A stretch of DNA of 64,000 nucleotides from Isoetes taiwanensis (GCA_021234155.1 JAJEKV010000057.1:3939821-4003820), one strand, 5' to 3'. Shown: positions 20,922 to 32,876, counted from the stretch's first letter. Numbers and translations: made by a program. The notes: a model not told the origin generated them from the sequence alone.

Positions 20922-21737
20922 ATGCGACTCTCGGCAGTGACGGAAGCCAAGAAAACAAAAGCTCCACTCACAATTTTCTACAAAGGCTCGGCAAACATAT
21001 ACAGTGATATTCCAGAGGATGTGGTGAGTGGATTTGAGATTTGAGAGGGTAATATTTAGGGTCTAAAGAGCTAGATTGTTGTTTATACAGGCAAAAGCTG
21101 TAATGTTTCTTGCAAACAAGCTTTTTCTTAAAAAATCCTCTGTTTCTGGTGGTTCTGTTTGCCCAAAAGAAGCTGCAACAACGGCTAAGCTTGGCAGTGA
21201 AGAGAGTACGGAATTAAAAGTCGCCGGATCTATCGCTAATGTTGAAAAAACCCTCTGCTTCCCACATCCGCAGAAGAAAACAAGGATGTCAAACCTAGAG
21301 TTATCCATACAACTATCCCTCCCGGAAACATGGTGCCTTGTGGTAAGTGCTTATTTTTCGTTTTATTGAGTTCATTTCTTGATGAGGGCCCAAAAATGAA
21401 TGACCTCCTACATGAAATCTAACAGGAAACCAGGCCAGAAGAGCATCACTAAGACGATTTTTGGACAAACGAAGAGAAAGGTATGTGTTTTTTTTACGAT
21501 GACAATGAAAAAATGGTGCATTACATTCTTCAAGCAAAAAAAATAGGGAATGGTTGTTAAATGAGGAGTTTTTGATGCGTAACAAATTACATTGCACCAT
21601 ATTCTCTGGAAGAAGGCAAGAGTGGATCTGATTACCAAGGAGAGGCTTCTGGTTCTGGTTCTGGTTCTGGGTCTAGCTCCAGAATTGAAGAATATACCAC
21701 CATGCCCAATGTCGTATGCAAAAGCTGCAAGCCATAA
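20922..21737 (+). CDS. TIFY/JAZ-type transcriptional repressor, spliced
   Basis: This is a JAZ-like repressor of jasmonate-type signalling: by family knowledge the TIFY domain binds NINJA and other JAZ proteins, and the Jas motif binds MYC factors and COI1. Exon 1 (20922-21023, 34 codons) ends LTIFYKGSANIYSDIPED-V, the start of a TIFY domain, followed by the donor GTGAGT. Intron 1 ends TTTATACAG. Exon 2 (21091-21342) continues in phase with AKAVMFLANK, completing TIFY. Intron 2 is GTAAGT...AACCAG. Exon 3 (21434-21480) reads ARRASLRRFLDKRRER, a clear Jas motif. After a GTATGT intron the last exon, near 21620-21737, most likely carries a Ser-Gly repeat (GEASGSGSGSGSSSR) and ends CKSCKP. An alternative acceptor one base away gives another tail ending at 21756. 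The typical N-terminal region of JAZ proteins is short here or lies in an unseen upstream exon. A leader-like stretch occupies 20440-20921. Confidence 0.75.
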
Positions 21738-21896
21738 GGCATATCTTGATCAATAACGCATGCAACAGTCATGTAATGTTTCAAGAGAAAGATTTTGTTG
21801 TTTTGTCTGAAAACTCTGTGCAACGATTTCTCTGATTTGATTTAGCTGCAACCGAAGCTTTGCGACCATGTCATTTTCGCAGCGGCCAAGGGGAAG

Positions 21897-21939
21897 AGAA
21901 ACGTTCGCGGCGGCCGCTAGGCCGCCGCGATAAGTTTCT
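21897..21939. repeat. GC-rich perfect hairpin
   Basis: TCGCGGCGGCC, loop GCTA, GGCCGCCGCGA is a perfect 11-bp stem. An outer pair AGAAAC / GTTTCT flanks it. It is strikingly GC-rich in AT-rich DNA about 160 bp after the JAZ stop codon. It may be a relic of a foldback element. Confidence 0.6.
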
Positions 21940-22099
21940 TGTACTAGTAACTTACATAGTGATATTGTACACCATCAGTGGTATACTATTAGGCATAATG
22001 CCAAATACACATTCCTTATAATTGGAGATGTGTTCAAAAAACCAGACTAAAGTCTGTTACATATTTCATACATACAAATACCAGATAATCAAAATTTTG

Positions 22100-25000
22100 T
22101 GTTCATAAGTGATCTGTTGTTTTCTACTGTGCATCAATCAGATCTTGCATGGTAAGATCCTGCACTCTCTGTCTGCCCAAAATATTCAGAAGCATATCTA
22201 ACTTGGCAACCGGATAATTAGTGAAATCCAACAGTAGGAGAACATGGGCCTCCCGTTTCTGCTGCCACTTATGGAATAAGTTCATGAAATATGGCCTGAG
22301 ATTATTATGTCTCCAAGATTCTGTTCTTTTCAGGATCTTCTTTAATGCTGATACATGGATCATTTCCTGTTTCAGCTGTATGAAAATTTCTTCTTCCTCA
22401 CTAGGAAGGTTTGTTTAAGCCATATAATGTTTGGATTCTTGTGTTCCATTGTAACTCTGTTTCTGTGCTTCCATACTGCCCAACAGCAAAGTGCTCTTGT
22501 TGTGCTCAATACTCTGTCATCTGTATTCAGAAATTCAATGAGACCATTTCCCCCAATTGTACCTTTATTTATCTGGGCAGTCCAGCTCCAGAATTCATTA
22601 ATGACCGTGCATTGGAAGACATGGTTGGATGATTCCTTCTCTCCACATCCCATGGGATACCTCTTTGATATAGATGAGTCAAACTTGGCTTTTCTCTGGT
22701 TAGTCATTAGTCCTTGATGCAATATAAGCCAGGTAAATGTCCTTATTTTATTGGCAGTGTAGCTCTTCCAACCTTTTTTACATACTGTTGCTAGAGTTTT
22801 TTTGCCTACAATTCCAAAGAAAAGTAGCTCTGGAAGGTTTGTGCTGAATTAAAGCTTTGTATATTTCCTTCATTGAATAAATTTCTTTGCCCTTGAAATT
22901 CCATTGACTATATCTGTCAACCAGCTCATCAATGTGCTCAACTTTGTCCATTACTGTATTGTATATTTCCTTGTTCAGAGTGAACCCTTGGTTGATTTAG
23001 ATATTTCTTCCCAAGATTTCCAGCCAGATCCATCATCATAAAGGTCCCCTATCTGTCTGATACCTGCTTGATGCCATTGCATGTATTTTTGTGGATGAAT
23101 ACATGCCAGACAATTATTCTCACTATCTGCTATACCTGGATGGTGGTCTATAGCACAGAGAGGCTAAGTTCCAGGCCTCAAACATTCTCCTCAGGATGTT
23201 CGAAGTGTTTGAACAGGGATTAAACTGGAAATATGCAGAATCTGGAAGTTGGTGTTTCAAAGTATGGCTGCCTACAGAGTAGGATTCCTGCACCCAATAC
23301 TTAATCAATATCTGAGCTGGGGAAGGAGAATTGTTATGGATACCTCTCCATATCATTTTAGCTGCCAGAGCTTGAGCTTGAACAAAGAGGTCCTTGCATC
23401 CCAGCCCCCCCATCTTTCTTTGACTTGGTCAAGTCTTCCCATGCTACCTTGTGTGTTCCCTGCCAAATAAATTTCCTGATGGCTGTCTCCATCTTGGTAT
23501 ATGAAGCTTTGTCCCCTATGATTGCTGAAGAAAAATAAACATGAGTGCTCCCTATAACAGCATTAGCAATCTGTATTCTTCCAGCCAAGGATAGACAAGA
23601 TGCATATGTCCCGAGCTTTTTTTTTGATCCTGGTAACAATTGGTTCCCACAATCCTTTTAGTGAAGAGTTCAAAGCCAAAGGGATACCTAATATCACTGT
23701 ACCAGATTCTTTATTAAGCACCTTGATTCCTTGCATAGATGCTTCCTGGGAATCCATAATTATGGCACACTTACTTTTGTTCAAAAACACACCTGATATA
23801 CTGCCAAATCTTTCCATTGCAGTTATAAAATTGGGTAGACTTTCCCCATCTTGTTTCAAGAAAACAAAAGTATCGTCAGCATATTACATAATGGAAAAAA
23901 CACCTCCTTCTGCTGGTAGTTGTAGACAATGGATATCTCCTTTTGACTGCATGTACATCACCAGCTTTGTCAAAACTTCAGCCACTATTAGGAATAGGTA
24001 GGGGGCAAGAGGGCAGCCTTGCCTTACACCTCTTCTGCATGGAAACTGATTAGTGGGAGATCCATTGATTATCAAGGATGAGGAAGCAGTCATATTAAAT
24101 CCATATACTTTTTAGTAAACCTTCACAGGCAATCCAATGTGGGCCATGGCTTTCTCCAAAAACTGCCAACTAATTGTGTCATAAGCCCTCCTGAAGTCTA
24201 ACTTAAGGAGCATACATTTCTGCTTCGAGAGCTTGTTCCAATGCGATCCTTCAGCAGCTCCAATATAGTTATCCAAAATATTTCTCTGGGGGAGGAAAGC
24301 TGACTGGCAGGGGTTAACGACCTTCATTAAGTTTGGCTTCAATCTGTTTGCAAGAATCTTAGCTAGCACCTTATAAGTGGTGTTAGTAAGTGAAATTGGC
24401 CTTCACTCACCAATGTTTGTTGGGCAACTAACTTTTGATATCAGGGTAATATGCCTTGCATTAATTGCTGGATGCAAGTATCTAGCTTGCCATGCTCCTT
24501 GGATGAAAGTTATAAGATAATCTTTCATAATTTCCCAGAAACCTAAATAAAATTCAGGTTGAAACCCATCAGGGCCCAGGCTCTTACCATGTGCCATGGA
24601 TTATAGTATTTCCTTTATCTCCCTTTCCTCAGGTGTTTTCAGTAACTCTTTGTCCTTTATTTCTGGTCCCTTGGGAATTTGAGTAAAGAAGTCCTCTATG
24701 ACCTTTGTATCTACCTCATACTTGGTAAACAGCTTTTGGCATTCTTTGTGGAAATAATCCTGTATCTCACTTTGAGAGGTCAAGGTGTTCCCCTTCCCAT
24801 CCTTAACCAGTACAATTCCATTGTTAATAATTCTGCTTTTAGCAGTCCTGAAGAAAAAAGCTGAACCTGCATCATCCATTTCATTGATATATTTGCACTT
24901 GCTCCTTATAGCCAGACTTTTTGCCACTGTTTCTTCTATTTTTTTAACCTTAATCTCCAATTCTGCTTCCTTCTCTTGCCAGATTTTATTATCTTTATCC

Positions 25001-26750
25001 AGAAATAGAAATTCTCTAATCTTCCTCATGGCTTCATACACTTATTATTTTTCCTTTTTCTTCTTTGAACTCCATTCTTTTCCTCATTCTTTAATCCAGG
25101 ATTTGATGTCCCTCAATTTCTGTACAAAATGTTTCATAGATTCCGAGAGGGGCACCTTAGGTATCTGATTATAATATTTTATGAATTCCTCACAAAATTG
25201 TTTATTTTGTAGCATTCCTGTGTTAAATTTAAATGAAGTTTTTGTACCCCATTTCTATGGAGGTGCCATATTTCCCAAAAACTGAGGGTAATGGTCTGAG
25301 ATGGAATTTCCAACATCACTTGAGGTAGTTAGATTATCCCAATCCTTCATATCATAATTACACAGGTAAAATCTGTCAAGACGGCAGTAAGTTCTTTGAT
25401 CTCTTTTTCTTTTATTGCTCCAAGAGTATTGCTGTGAGGAAGAGGGGGGAATATAGATGAAGTTTGACATCAGCCTATCCCAAGCAGTTCTCTCTCCTTT
25501 GGATATATTCATTTGTTTCCCTAGTTTCTGATCCCACACAGGTGTGTTGTTGAAATCCCCAGCCATGAGCCAATTTTTAGTATGATGCTTTTGGATCCAG
25601 TCATCTATTTGCTTCCATTGGTCCTCTCTTTCTGCTGGGTCAGTGGATGCATAAACATTAATTATTCCAATGACATTTTCTCCCTTTTCCAGAACTGCCA
25701 GTCCACCTGCCACTGTCATGCTTATATTTCTCTACACAATTGAATTCTTTCCATCATTAGCTGCAGCCCATATGGAATCTCCATTTGGTATGATCCATTT
25801 TCCTAAATTTGAAGACTCAAATTCAGGTAACCTATGTTCTTATAACATAATAATCTCTGATTTCATATCATTTAATGCAATCAATGCCCTTTTTCTCTTG
25901 AGAGGGCCCTTGATGCCTCTCAGATTCCAAGTTGTGATCCTCATTGGGCAAAAAGATTCTTTTTGCCTTGGCTTCTCAAGTTCAAGGCCGGACTATTTTT
26001 TGAAAAATGCACTACCTTAGTGCCTTTCTTCCTGGTATGAGGAGTATAAAATTTATCTCCATATATCTCCAATTCCTTGGCATTAGTACTTTTCTTCTCT
26101 GCTCCATTAATCTCAACCAAACTCTGTCTAGTTGGGCTTATTGGCCTATTATCCCTTTCTGAGTCAATTTCCAGGCCAGCTGACATAGATTTGCCAGGTG
26201 GACTTAGTGGTCTATTCACTTGAATTCCCAGGCCTTCTGGCAGAGAATTACCAGTTGGACTTATTGGTCTATTATCACGAATTCCCAGGCCACCTGGAGT
26301 TAGTGTGACAACCTTTTTTGCAGGGGTGAAGACTCTCTCCTTTTTGTCTTCTCCCAAACTGTTACCTAATGGGCTTATTAGCCTATTGACATCACTGTCA
26401 ATTACTCGGCCATTAGGTGGCAGATTTTCTTGTTGGCATATGTGGCCTATAGGACTTATAGGGTCAATGGATCTCTTCATATCCTCTGAGGAAAAAGTGA
26501 TCTCCTCAGTGCCATTGTCCAAAGAATTTTCCACACTGCCTTTGAATTCCATGGGAGATGTGGTGAAGAACTTATATTTACCTTCTGTTTCTTCCTCCTG
26601 CCCATTTTCCATGGGAGTGTTTGGGACAACCTCTTTTTCCATGTCTTCTTGTCTTTCCATGAGTTGGAGCAATGCAGTTCATTATTCTCGCCATGCCAAT
26701 CAATCTGTGATGCAGCGGAATCCTGTCTTCATCCACTCGTTTTAGGCAAA
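22100..26750 (-). mobile_element. Decayed L1-type LINE (ORF1 end, endonuclease, RT, zf-RVT)
   Basis: Reading on -: an ORF1-like region 26672-25941 with a repeated phrase of the type NRPISPTGNSLP; then an APE endonuclease starting MRITTWNLRGIKG (about 25943), with MAGDFNNTPVW, QYSWSNKR, CRLDRFYL and ISDHYP (25719-25255); then the reverse transcriptase in several frames: GKSLGPDGFQPEFY, NPCQSAFLPQRNILDNYI, LLKLDFRRAYDTISW, RRGVRQGCPLAPYLF and YADD at 23872-23883; finally the C-terminal zinc-binding region (CGEKESSNHVFQC, about 22640). Many stops and frameshifts are present, including a TAA one codon before YADD. No clear poly(A) tail is visible at the 22.1-kb end. Confidence 0.85.
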
Positions 26751-27056
26751 AAATGAAAAACAGCTTAGAAAAATGCATGAATATAGAAGCTAATGGAATA
26801 AAACCCAAGACTCAGAACTCCAGCATCAAAGTGTCTCGACAATCTATTGGAGGGACTCGTGGCAAAATAGAAATCGTAAATGTAGGGAGTGAAAAGCATA
26901 CGATTTGGATGGGAGCTCTGCAAATTCAAATTTGGCAATCAATGCCGTCTGCGAGCGTCCCGCAAGGGGGACTGCAAGATGAAAGGGAACGCCGCATGCG
27001 GCATAACATGCAACGTTTCTTGGCACAATTCCCAAATCCATCCTAAAATAAAAAAG

Positions 27057-27385
27057 ATGTAAAAATGGACCTTGTAATTACGATGTTTTGAGAAAAACAA
27101 AAGCGTAGATCTTGCTCCAATTGTGTGAGTGTCACCCTAGACAAAAAGAGTATCTGCCAAACACATCACCAAGATGTCACCCATTTCAGACGAATAGTTG
27201 CAAATCACACTCAAAAAAAGCCGACAAATGATCTGAGATTCCTATACAGCACTGAAAATCCTTAAGACAGAGTTGCTGCAAGAGGACATTCTTGTAGCAA
27301 TATACTGGAAAGGAAGGAGGGAGAGGGATGAGCATGGCGGGTTTTTTGCTGATGTGGCGTGGAAGGTTGAGTGACGGGGTGCTTA
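27057..27385 (+). repeat. Direct repeat R1, copy 1
   Basis: This ~330-bp non-coding block starts ATGTAAAAATGGACCTTGTAA and ends GGAAGGTTGAGTGACGGGGT plus GCTTA. It matches 28128-28465 with scattered substitutions and small indels, including a longer A-run in the second copy. No TIRs or LTR ends were found. The interval 26760-27056 before it shows no supported gene. Confidence 0.8.
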
Positions 27386-28127
27386 CATTGCCAAAGCATA
27401 TCAACCACATAAAACAAGAACCCTTGTCTCGCAAACAGTAAAAAAACTGCATATAATTCAAACAAAACAACAAAAAAGTTGGTCTCTAAGATTTAAAGCT
27501 GAAGGATGCCTGCAATGCGTCCAAAGACAGACAACTAGATATAGATATTTTAATCAAAAAAATAGGCTATGATAGATAATTGGCCATCAAGTTCCTTCCC
27601 ACATAAACTCTTTCAAAAACATAAGGCAATCAGAGGCATGTACAAACACGTCCATGCATCACATCCATAATGTTGGTTTTTATTTGTGAATTAGAAATAA
27701 ATTTGAGTTCATGCTTGTTATGCATTCAACAAAGAAATCCGAGTATAAGGTAACACTGATGTCGAAATAGTTAATCTGCTTGTGTTCGGTGAATTAGTTC
27801 ATACCGATACAAAGTATGGCTGCTGTAAAAACCAACCAAGAACAAGTACTCCATACAAAAAAACGACTACAGTAGGTAAAAAACCATTGCAACACATAGG
27901 AGAACAGTTAAAAAGGCTTATACATAATTCATCAACCCCCCTTTTATCAAAGGCTTATTGGTCTTAACTAAAAGTACAATAAATCCATACACTTCAATTA
28001 TCATTCCTAAGGCTGCTCAACTAAAGAGAACAAGTAGAAAACCCACAATGAAAGAGATTGAGCCCTACATAAACAGAAAAATCAGTTATCAGCCTGTTTG
28101 AATATCAGGCAACCAATTCTTTAAATA

Positions 28128-28465
28128 ATGTAAAAATGGACCTTGTAATTAGGACGTTCTGAGAAAAACGAAAACATATATCTTGATCCAATTGTGAGTG
28201 TCACCCTAGACAAAAAGAGTATCTGCCAAACACATCACCAAGATGTCACCCATGTCAGACGAATAGTTGCAAATCACACTCAAGCACAAAAAAAAAAAAG
28301 AACGACAAATGACCTGAGGTTCCCATACAACTTTGAAAATCCTTAAGACAGAGTTGCTCCAAGAGGACATCCTGTAGCAACATACCAGAAAGGAAGGAGG
28401 GAGAGGGACGAGCATGGCAGGAATTTTGCTGACATGGCGTGGAAGGTTGAGTGACGGGGTGCTTA
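28128..28465 (+). repeat. Direct repeat R1, copy 2
   Basis: Second copy of the block at 27057-27385, same orientation, about 1.07 kb downstream. The DNA between the copies (27386-28127) holds no recognisable gene. The second copy ends about 430 bp before gene A, so it could be part of that gene's upstream region. Confidence 0.8.
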
Positions 28466-28738
28466 TGTGTATAGGCTAGAATTGCACGAAGTCATGCACT
28501 CCGGGTTTAACCCTGCTAATGACGTGGTATCAAAGGGGAACATTCGTGTGATCCAAGCTGGATGATATATCATCGATCCACAGCAGAGAAGAGAACTGTA
28601 AGCAAGGGCAAATCCTTGCACTTGCTCCTGATAGAATTTTCAATCAATAAACAAGGGTGTGGTATCAAAGGGAATATTCATGTCATGAAAGTGAGAAATC
28701 CAAGCTGGACGACATGTCATCGATCCGCAGCAGTTCCC

Positions 28739-28862
28739 GCCAAAAATTCGTCTCTTCCATCTTCTTGATATAAAGCTTTAGTTTGTGTGAAGCGGATCCG
28801 GCCAAAAATTCGTTTCTTCCATCTTCTTGATATAAAGCTTTAGTTTGTGTGAAGCTTTAGTT
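28739..28862 (+). repeat. 62-bp tandem duplication in the leader of gene A
   Basis: The unit GCCAAAAATTCGT...TTTGTGTGAAGCGGATCCG (28739-28800) is repeated at 28801-28862 with one substitution before the copies diverge. It lies 33-156 bp before the ATG of gene A, so transcription probably starts in or before it. A TATATAAAG-like word (GATATAAAGC) occurs in each unit. Confidence 0.8.
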
Positions 28863-28894
28863 TGTGTTCTTACTTTTAGATTTTAGATCCGGCT

Positions 28895-29455
28895 ATGGCG
28901 AGCCTGGGAGGTGTGAAGCGGATAAGGGCATGGGACGGCTGTGACGATCCTGAGGAGCTAAAAGCCATTCTGGCGGAGAAGGAAGAGCAGATCGAGATCT
29001 CCAAGAAGCAAACTGAATCGCTTTTGGAAGAGCTCAAGAAATCGAAGACTGCAGAGCCAGCCAAAAAGCAGAGAACCGATGATGAACCCGTACGCAAGAG
29101 CACGGATTCCGCCAAGAAGCTTCGAACCAATATCCGGCAGCAGGTTCTTAAGCAAATGGAGTACAGTAGTGCTTTAAAATGTAGGTCAAAAAGTATTTCT
29201 GTTGAAATAATGCAGCTTTCTGAATCCGATTTAAAATCCATTTTGGGTGATGCTGTTTTCTCAAAAGCATCCCAAGGATCTAAGCTTATCAAAGTGCAGG
29301 CTACTGAAGATGATGTGGGTAAAATTTTTGACTGCAACTTCTCCAAAAAGCTCCGCTATGGCGCTGCACTCGTTCTTGATGATGGTCTCACTTTTATTTA
29401 CCACACAGAGACCTCTATTCTGACCATTGCAGGCTCCTTTAGGATGACCAAATGA
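28895..29455 (+). CDS. Coiled-coil protein of unknown function, gene A
   Basis: This is an intact intronless frame of 186 codons starting ATGGCGAGCC and ending in TGA. I do not recognise the family. Residues ~16-50 form an acidic/basic coiled coil (EELKAILAEKEEQIEISKKQ). A basic stretch with AKKQR and AKKLRTNIRQQ (residues ~55-82) could be a nuclear localisation signal. The last ~95 residues look globular, ending DDGLTFIYHTETSILTIAGS and FRMTK. A near-identical copy (gene B) lies at 38307-38870. Conservation of the frame in both copies, with mostly conservative differences, argues that it is or was a real protein. The lack of introns suggests a retrocopy or a naturally single-exon gene. Downstream sequence 29490-30115 holds no clear gene. 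Confidence 0.7.
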   Translation: MASLGGVKRIRAWDGCDDPEELKAILAEKEEQIEISKKQTESLLEELKKSKTAEPAKKQRTDDEPVRKSTDSAKKLRTNIRQQVLKQMEYSSALKCRSKSISVEIMQLSESDLKSILGDAVFSKASQGSKLIKVQATEDDVGKIFDCNFSKKLRYGAALVLDDGLTFIYHTETSILTIAGSFRMTK

Positions 29456-30115
29456 TAAAACTAACTTATGGTCTTTGTATATAAAGTGGGCTCTAATACT
29501 CCATTTTGTTTGAGCTCCATTGCTGTCTATGTTCCGTTTAACATCTATGTACAATTTTCGGCTAATCAAATTTTCTGTGAACTATGATACCACCGTGCTT
29601 CCTATTTCATTAATTAGTTTACACTGTCTAATGGATTATTTTCCCTGTTTTACATTTTTTCTGCAAGTATTCCACTACGGCATCTATTTTATCAATCAAA
29701 ATTTCTGGGGCCCATTTCGAGCCTTAATTCGTTTGCTCATATCAGGAGCTAAAGAACCTTCTAGCATGGCATAGATATGCCAGAATTGACTGCTGTTTTG
29801 AGAATTAAATTTGAAGTTGAAAAGGCTGTTTCAAGCTAAGTTCGTTGGGAAATATACAAATTGGACTGGCCTTTGTATCTCCATTTCAGTATTAACACTG
29901 ATCTACACTTAAATTGCTAAAGATCATTACCGTGCTGTTCTATACCGCAACGCTCTTCACAGCAATGTGGAAAATGCAAGGGAATTTTATGTAAATGAAC
30001 GGCTTTAATATATGCCCAGCTTTCATATTCATAGTTTCTAGTCGCAAATTCCATAATGTAGAAAATAACTCACAGCTGAAGCCTTGAAAAGGAAGCATAC
30101 CCGGGCTATGGAGTA

Positions 30116-30260
30116 GATAACGCCCTGGGCCGAGGGTGTTACTGAAAAAAAAATTTGAGGGCCATCAAAATGGCTCGGGCGTGCGCTACGCGCACGCCCG
30201 AGCCATTTTGATGGCCCGAAATTTTTTTTTGAAGTAACACCCGAGGGCCAGGGCGTTATC
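30116..30260. repeat. Large foldback: 71-bp arms around a 3-bp centre
   Basis: The arms 30116-30186 and 30190-30260 are near-perfect reverse complements, from GATAACGCCCTGGGCC at the outside to GGCTCGGGCGTGCGC next to the TAC centre. The transcript would form one very stable hairpin, like a MITE of the foldback type or a young MIR-like locus. No TSD is obvious. The region just downstream is also rich in inverted copies of AACACACTG. Confidence 0.85.
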
Positions 30261-30268
30261 GCCCTTAA

Positions 30269-30440
30269 CACACTGCCCCGAGAGTTTTGGGCCATCCGAT
30301 CATTATCAAAATCGATCTGGATCCGTTCATTTCATAACATCCTAGGGTGTTATGGAGTAGCAGTGTGTTATAGCTCCAGTAACACACTGATGAAGATTGA
30401 TCTGAACCGTTGGATCACTATAAACTTGAGGGGCAGTGTG
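30269..30440. mobile_element. MITE, 172 bp, flanked by TTAA
   Basis: The ends CACACTGCCCC and GGGGCAGTGTG are perfect inverted repeats, and TTAA lies directly outside each (30265-30268 and 30441-30444). A second inverted pair, CAGTGTGTTA / TAACACACTG, occurs inside. Non-coding. TTAA duplications are typical of piggyBac-like and some other DNA transposons, so the superfamily is uncertain. Confidence 0.65.
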
Positions 30441-31040
30441 TTAAGGTGATTGTGGAGACCAGGCTATAAAGGAAATCGCATTGCGAGTTCTGCATTGGAA
30501 TTGCGCCTTCAGCTGCAGCAAGACTTCAGCAGGATTGGAATTGGATTATATTTAGCAGGATTGGAATTGGATTATATTCAGCAGGATTTCCTCTTCTTGA
30601 TAAGTTGTCCTGCATTACAGCCCCTAATTTTCACACCTCTATATGCTGCTAAGAAATGGTTGCACAGATGAGTATTTGGTGGTATTATCAACCCTTCCCC
30701 TCAAAATTGGAGCTGTATTTGGTATTTTAACTGCAATCGTAATTGGCCTTAAGCGTTGTGCTCTAGGTGCAATTGGAATTGTGATTGTAGACGTTATGTT
30801 CTACCTAACAAGTGGGTTTGTTTAGCACATGGATCGTATTTTTGTTTGGAATCTCCTTTCTATAGGAGACGTTGCACCTTTACCTTTTGCCATATATAGC
30901 ATGTTTCACATATAGCACTCTTGCCTATTGTGGCACTAATCTAATTGTGGCTCATATTGATGTACACATATGTATCTCATATATGAATAAAACATTGTCT
31001 TGTCTTGTGGGAAAAGTTGTGTGTGTCTCATATTTCTAAC

Positions 31041-32362
31041 ATGGTATCAGAGCCAAGTTCTTCTATTGTTACTTTTTGCGGGCCCTCCGGGACAAAGACA
31101 CTTTATATTTTTTCTAGATCTGGCTTCCCTGTTTGGAAGCTTAAGATGGAGTTTGTATTGGAAAGTGATAAGCTTTTTTATTACGTCACGGGTAAAATCC
31201 ATGTTCCAACACAACCATTGACTAGTGCTGGAGTTCTTGCTACCAGTGGAACTGAATACGATACTTGGGTCAAGCTTTTAGCTGACTGGGAAGAAAAAGA
31301 TAAAGCGGCACGTTCTTTGATACTTTATGCACTCAAAGAATCCATACTGATGGATGTTAGGGATCTCAAAACCTCTGCTGAGGTTTGGAGTTACCTTGAC
31401 AAAGTTTATCAGCAAAAGCCTGTATATGAGATTTATAGTCTTCACAATGATATTGCAAATCTTTGTTATAACCTCACAGAATCTTTTGACCTTCACTTTG
31501 ATAAGTTTAAAACTCTTGTAGATGGCTTGTCTATTGCTGGTGAGGTCATGCCACCTCAACAACAAATTGTTGCGCTAACTTTGCCAGAAGAATTCAAGGT
31601 TGTTCGTACAGTTTTACTCAACAAAGCCAACCTCACTCTAGATCGTGTTCATATTTCATTGAAAGATGAAGCTACCAAACTTCAAAAATATTCCAAAGAT
31701 CAGACAGAAACAACTCTTGTGGTTCATTCTAAACGATCTCGTGATGATGATCAGGATAATTATGCTGACAAGCATGCTGGTCGTTCTGGTCGTGGGCGTG
31801 GACGCGGCCGTGGCCGTGGCTATGGTCGTGGTCCTCCTCCCAAAAGAAATCGCTCTATTGTTTGTGAATATTGTAAAAAGTCTGGCCATCCTGAAGAAGA
31901 ATGTTATTATTAGAAATTTGCTACTGAGCATAAACTTCTTCTTGGCATGCGAGATGAGGGACATTGTGTCCATGATGCGCTTGAAATGGTTAAAGCTAAT
32001 GATTCTATGCTTGTAGATTCTTCTGCTACTCAACACATCACTCATCACAAGCATTGGTTGACTCAATATCGCCCTCTTCTTGCTAAGAAATTTGTCTATC
32101 TTGGTGACAATAGACCCCTTGCTGTCAAAGGCATTGGTACTCTTCAGATTGACACATCTTCTGGTGTGCGGCTTTTGCATGGGGTTCTACATGTGCCAGC
32201 CACAATCTCCTTTCTCTTGCTCGTCTTACTGATATTGGCTTCCTTGTTCAGTTTGATAACCGTGTTTGCCGTTTTGTGAAAGATGGTCTTGTTTTTACCA
32301 CTGCTTTTCGCCAAGGCAATCTTTATGCTCTTCAACTGAATGAGAAACAGGATCCCAAAAGC
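31041..32362 (+). pseudogene. gag: Ty1/copia element 5' part: gag and protease, truncated
   Basis: The initiator-tRNA-Met primer-binding site TGGTATCAGAGCC (31042-31054) follows an LTR-like end ...TTCTAACA, and the Gag ATG (31041) overlaps it. Gag contains a UBN2-type domain (WVKLLADWEEKDKAARSLIL, YSLHNDIANLCYNLTESF, LPEEFKVVRTVLL), an RG-rich stretch (GRGRGRGRGRGYGRG) and a CCHC knuckle (CEYCKKSGHPEEEC, about 31864-31908). After an in-frame stop at 31912 the frame continues into the protease (MLVDSSATQHITHHKHWL; the usual DSGA active site reads DSSA). The coding sequence stops near 32362 where an inverted gag fragment begins. No integrase, RT or 3' LTR is present. Confidence 0.88.
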
Positions 32363-32862
32363 AATCACGCCCACGACCAGAACGACCAGCATGCTCATCA
32401 GCATAATTATCTTGATCATCATCGCGAGATCGTTTAGAATGAACCACAAGAGCTGTTTTTGTCTGATCTTTGGAATATTTTTGAAGTTTGGTAGCTTCAT
32501 CTTTCAATGAAATATGAACACGATCTCGAGTGAGGTTGGCTTTGTTGAGTAAAACTGTACGAACAACCTTGAATTCTTCTGGAAAAGTTTCTAGAAGTGC
32601 ACCAATTTGTCGTTGAGGTGGCATGACCTCACCAGCAATAGACAAGCCATCTACAAGAGTTTTAAACTTATCAAAGTGAAGGTCAAAAGATTCTGTGAGG
32701 TTATAACGAAGATTTGCAATATCATTGCGAAGACTATAAATCTCATATACAGTCTTTTGCTCATAAACTTTGTCAAGGTAACTCCGAATCTCAGCAGAGG
32801 TTTTGAGATCCCTAACATCCATCACTATAGATTCTTTGAATGCATAAAGTATCAAAGAACGT
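32362..32862 (-). pseudogene. gag: Inverted copia gag fragment
   Basis: On - this reads SLILYAFKESIVMDVRDLKT through LTESFDLHFDKFKTLVDGLS to DEHAGRSGRGR, the same part of Gag as in 31310-31800 with a few differences. It is joined tail-to-tail to the copia fragment at about 32362, and at 32862 to sequence belonging to gene B. The fusion suggests template switching or a complex rearrangement. Confidence 0.85.
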
Positions 32863-32876
32863 ATAGATCCGGCTAT

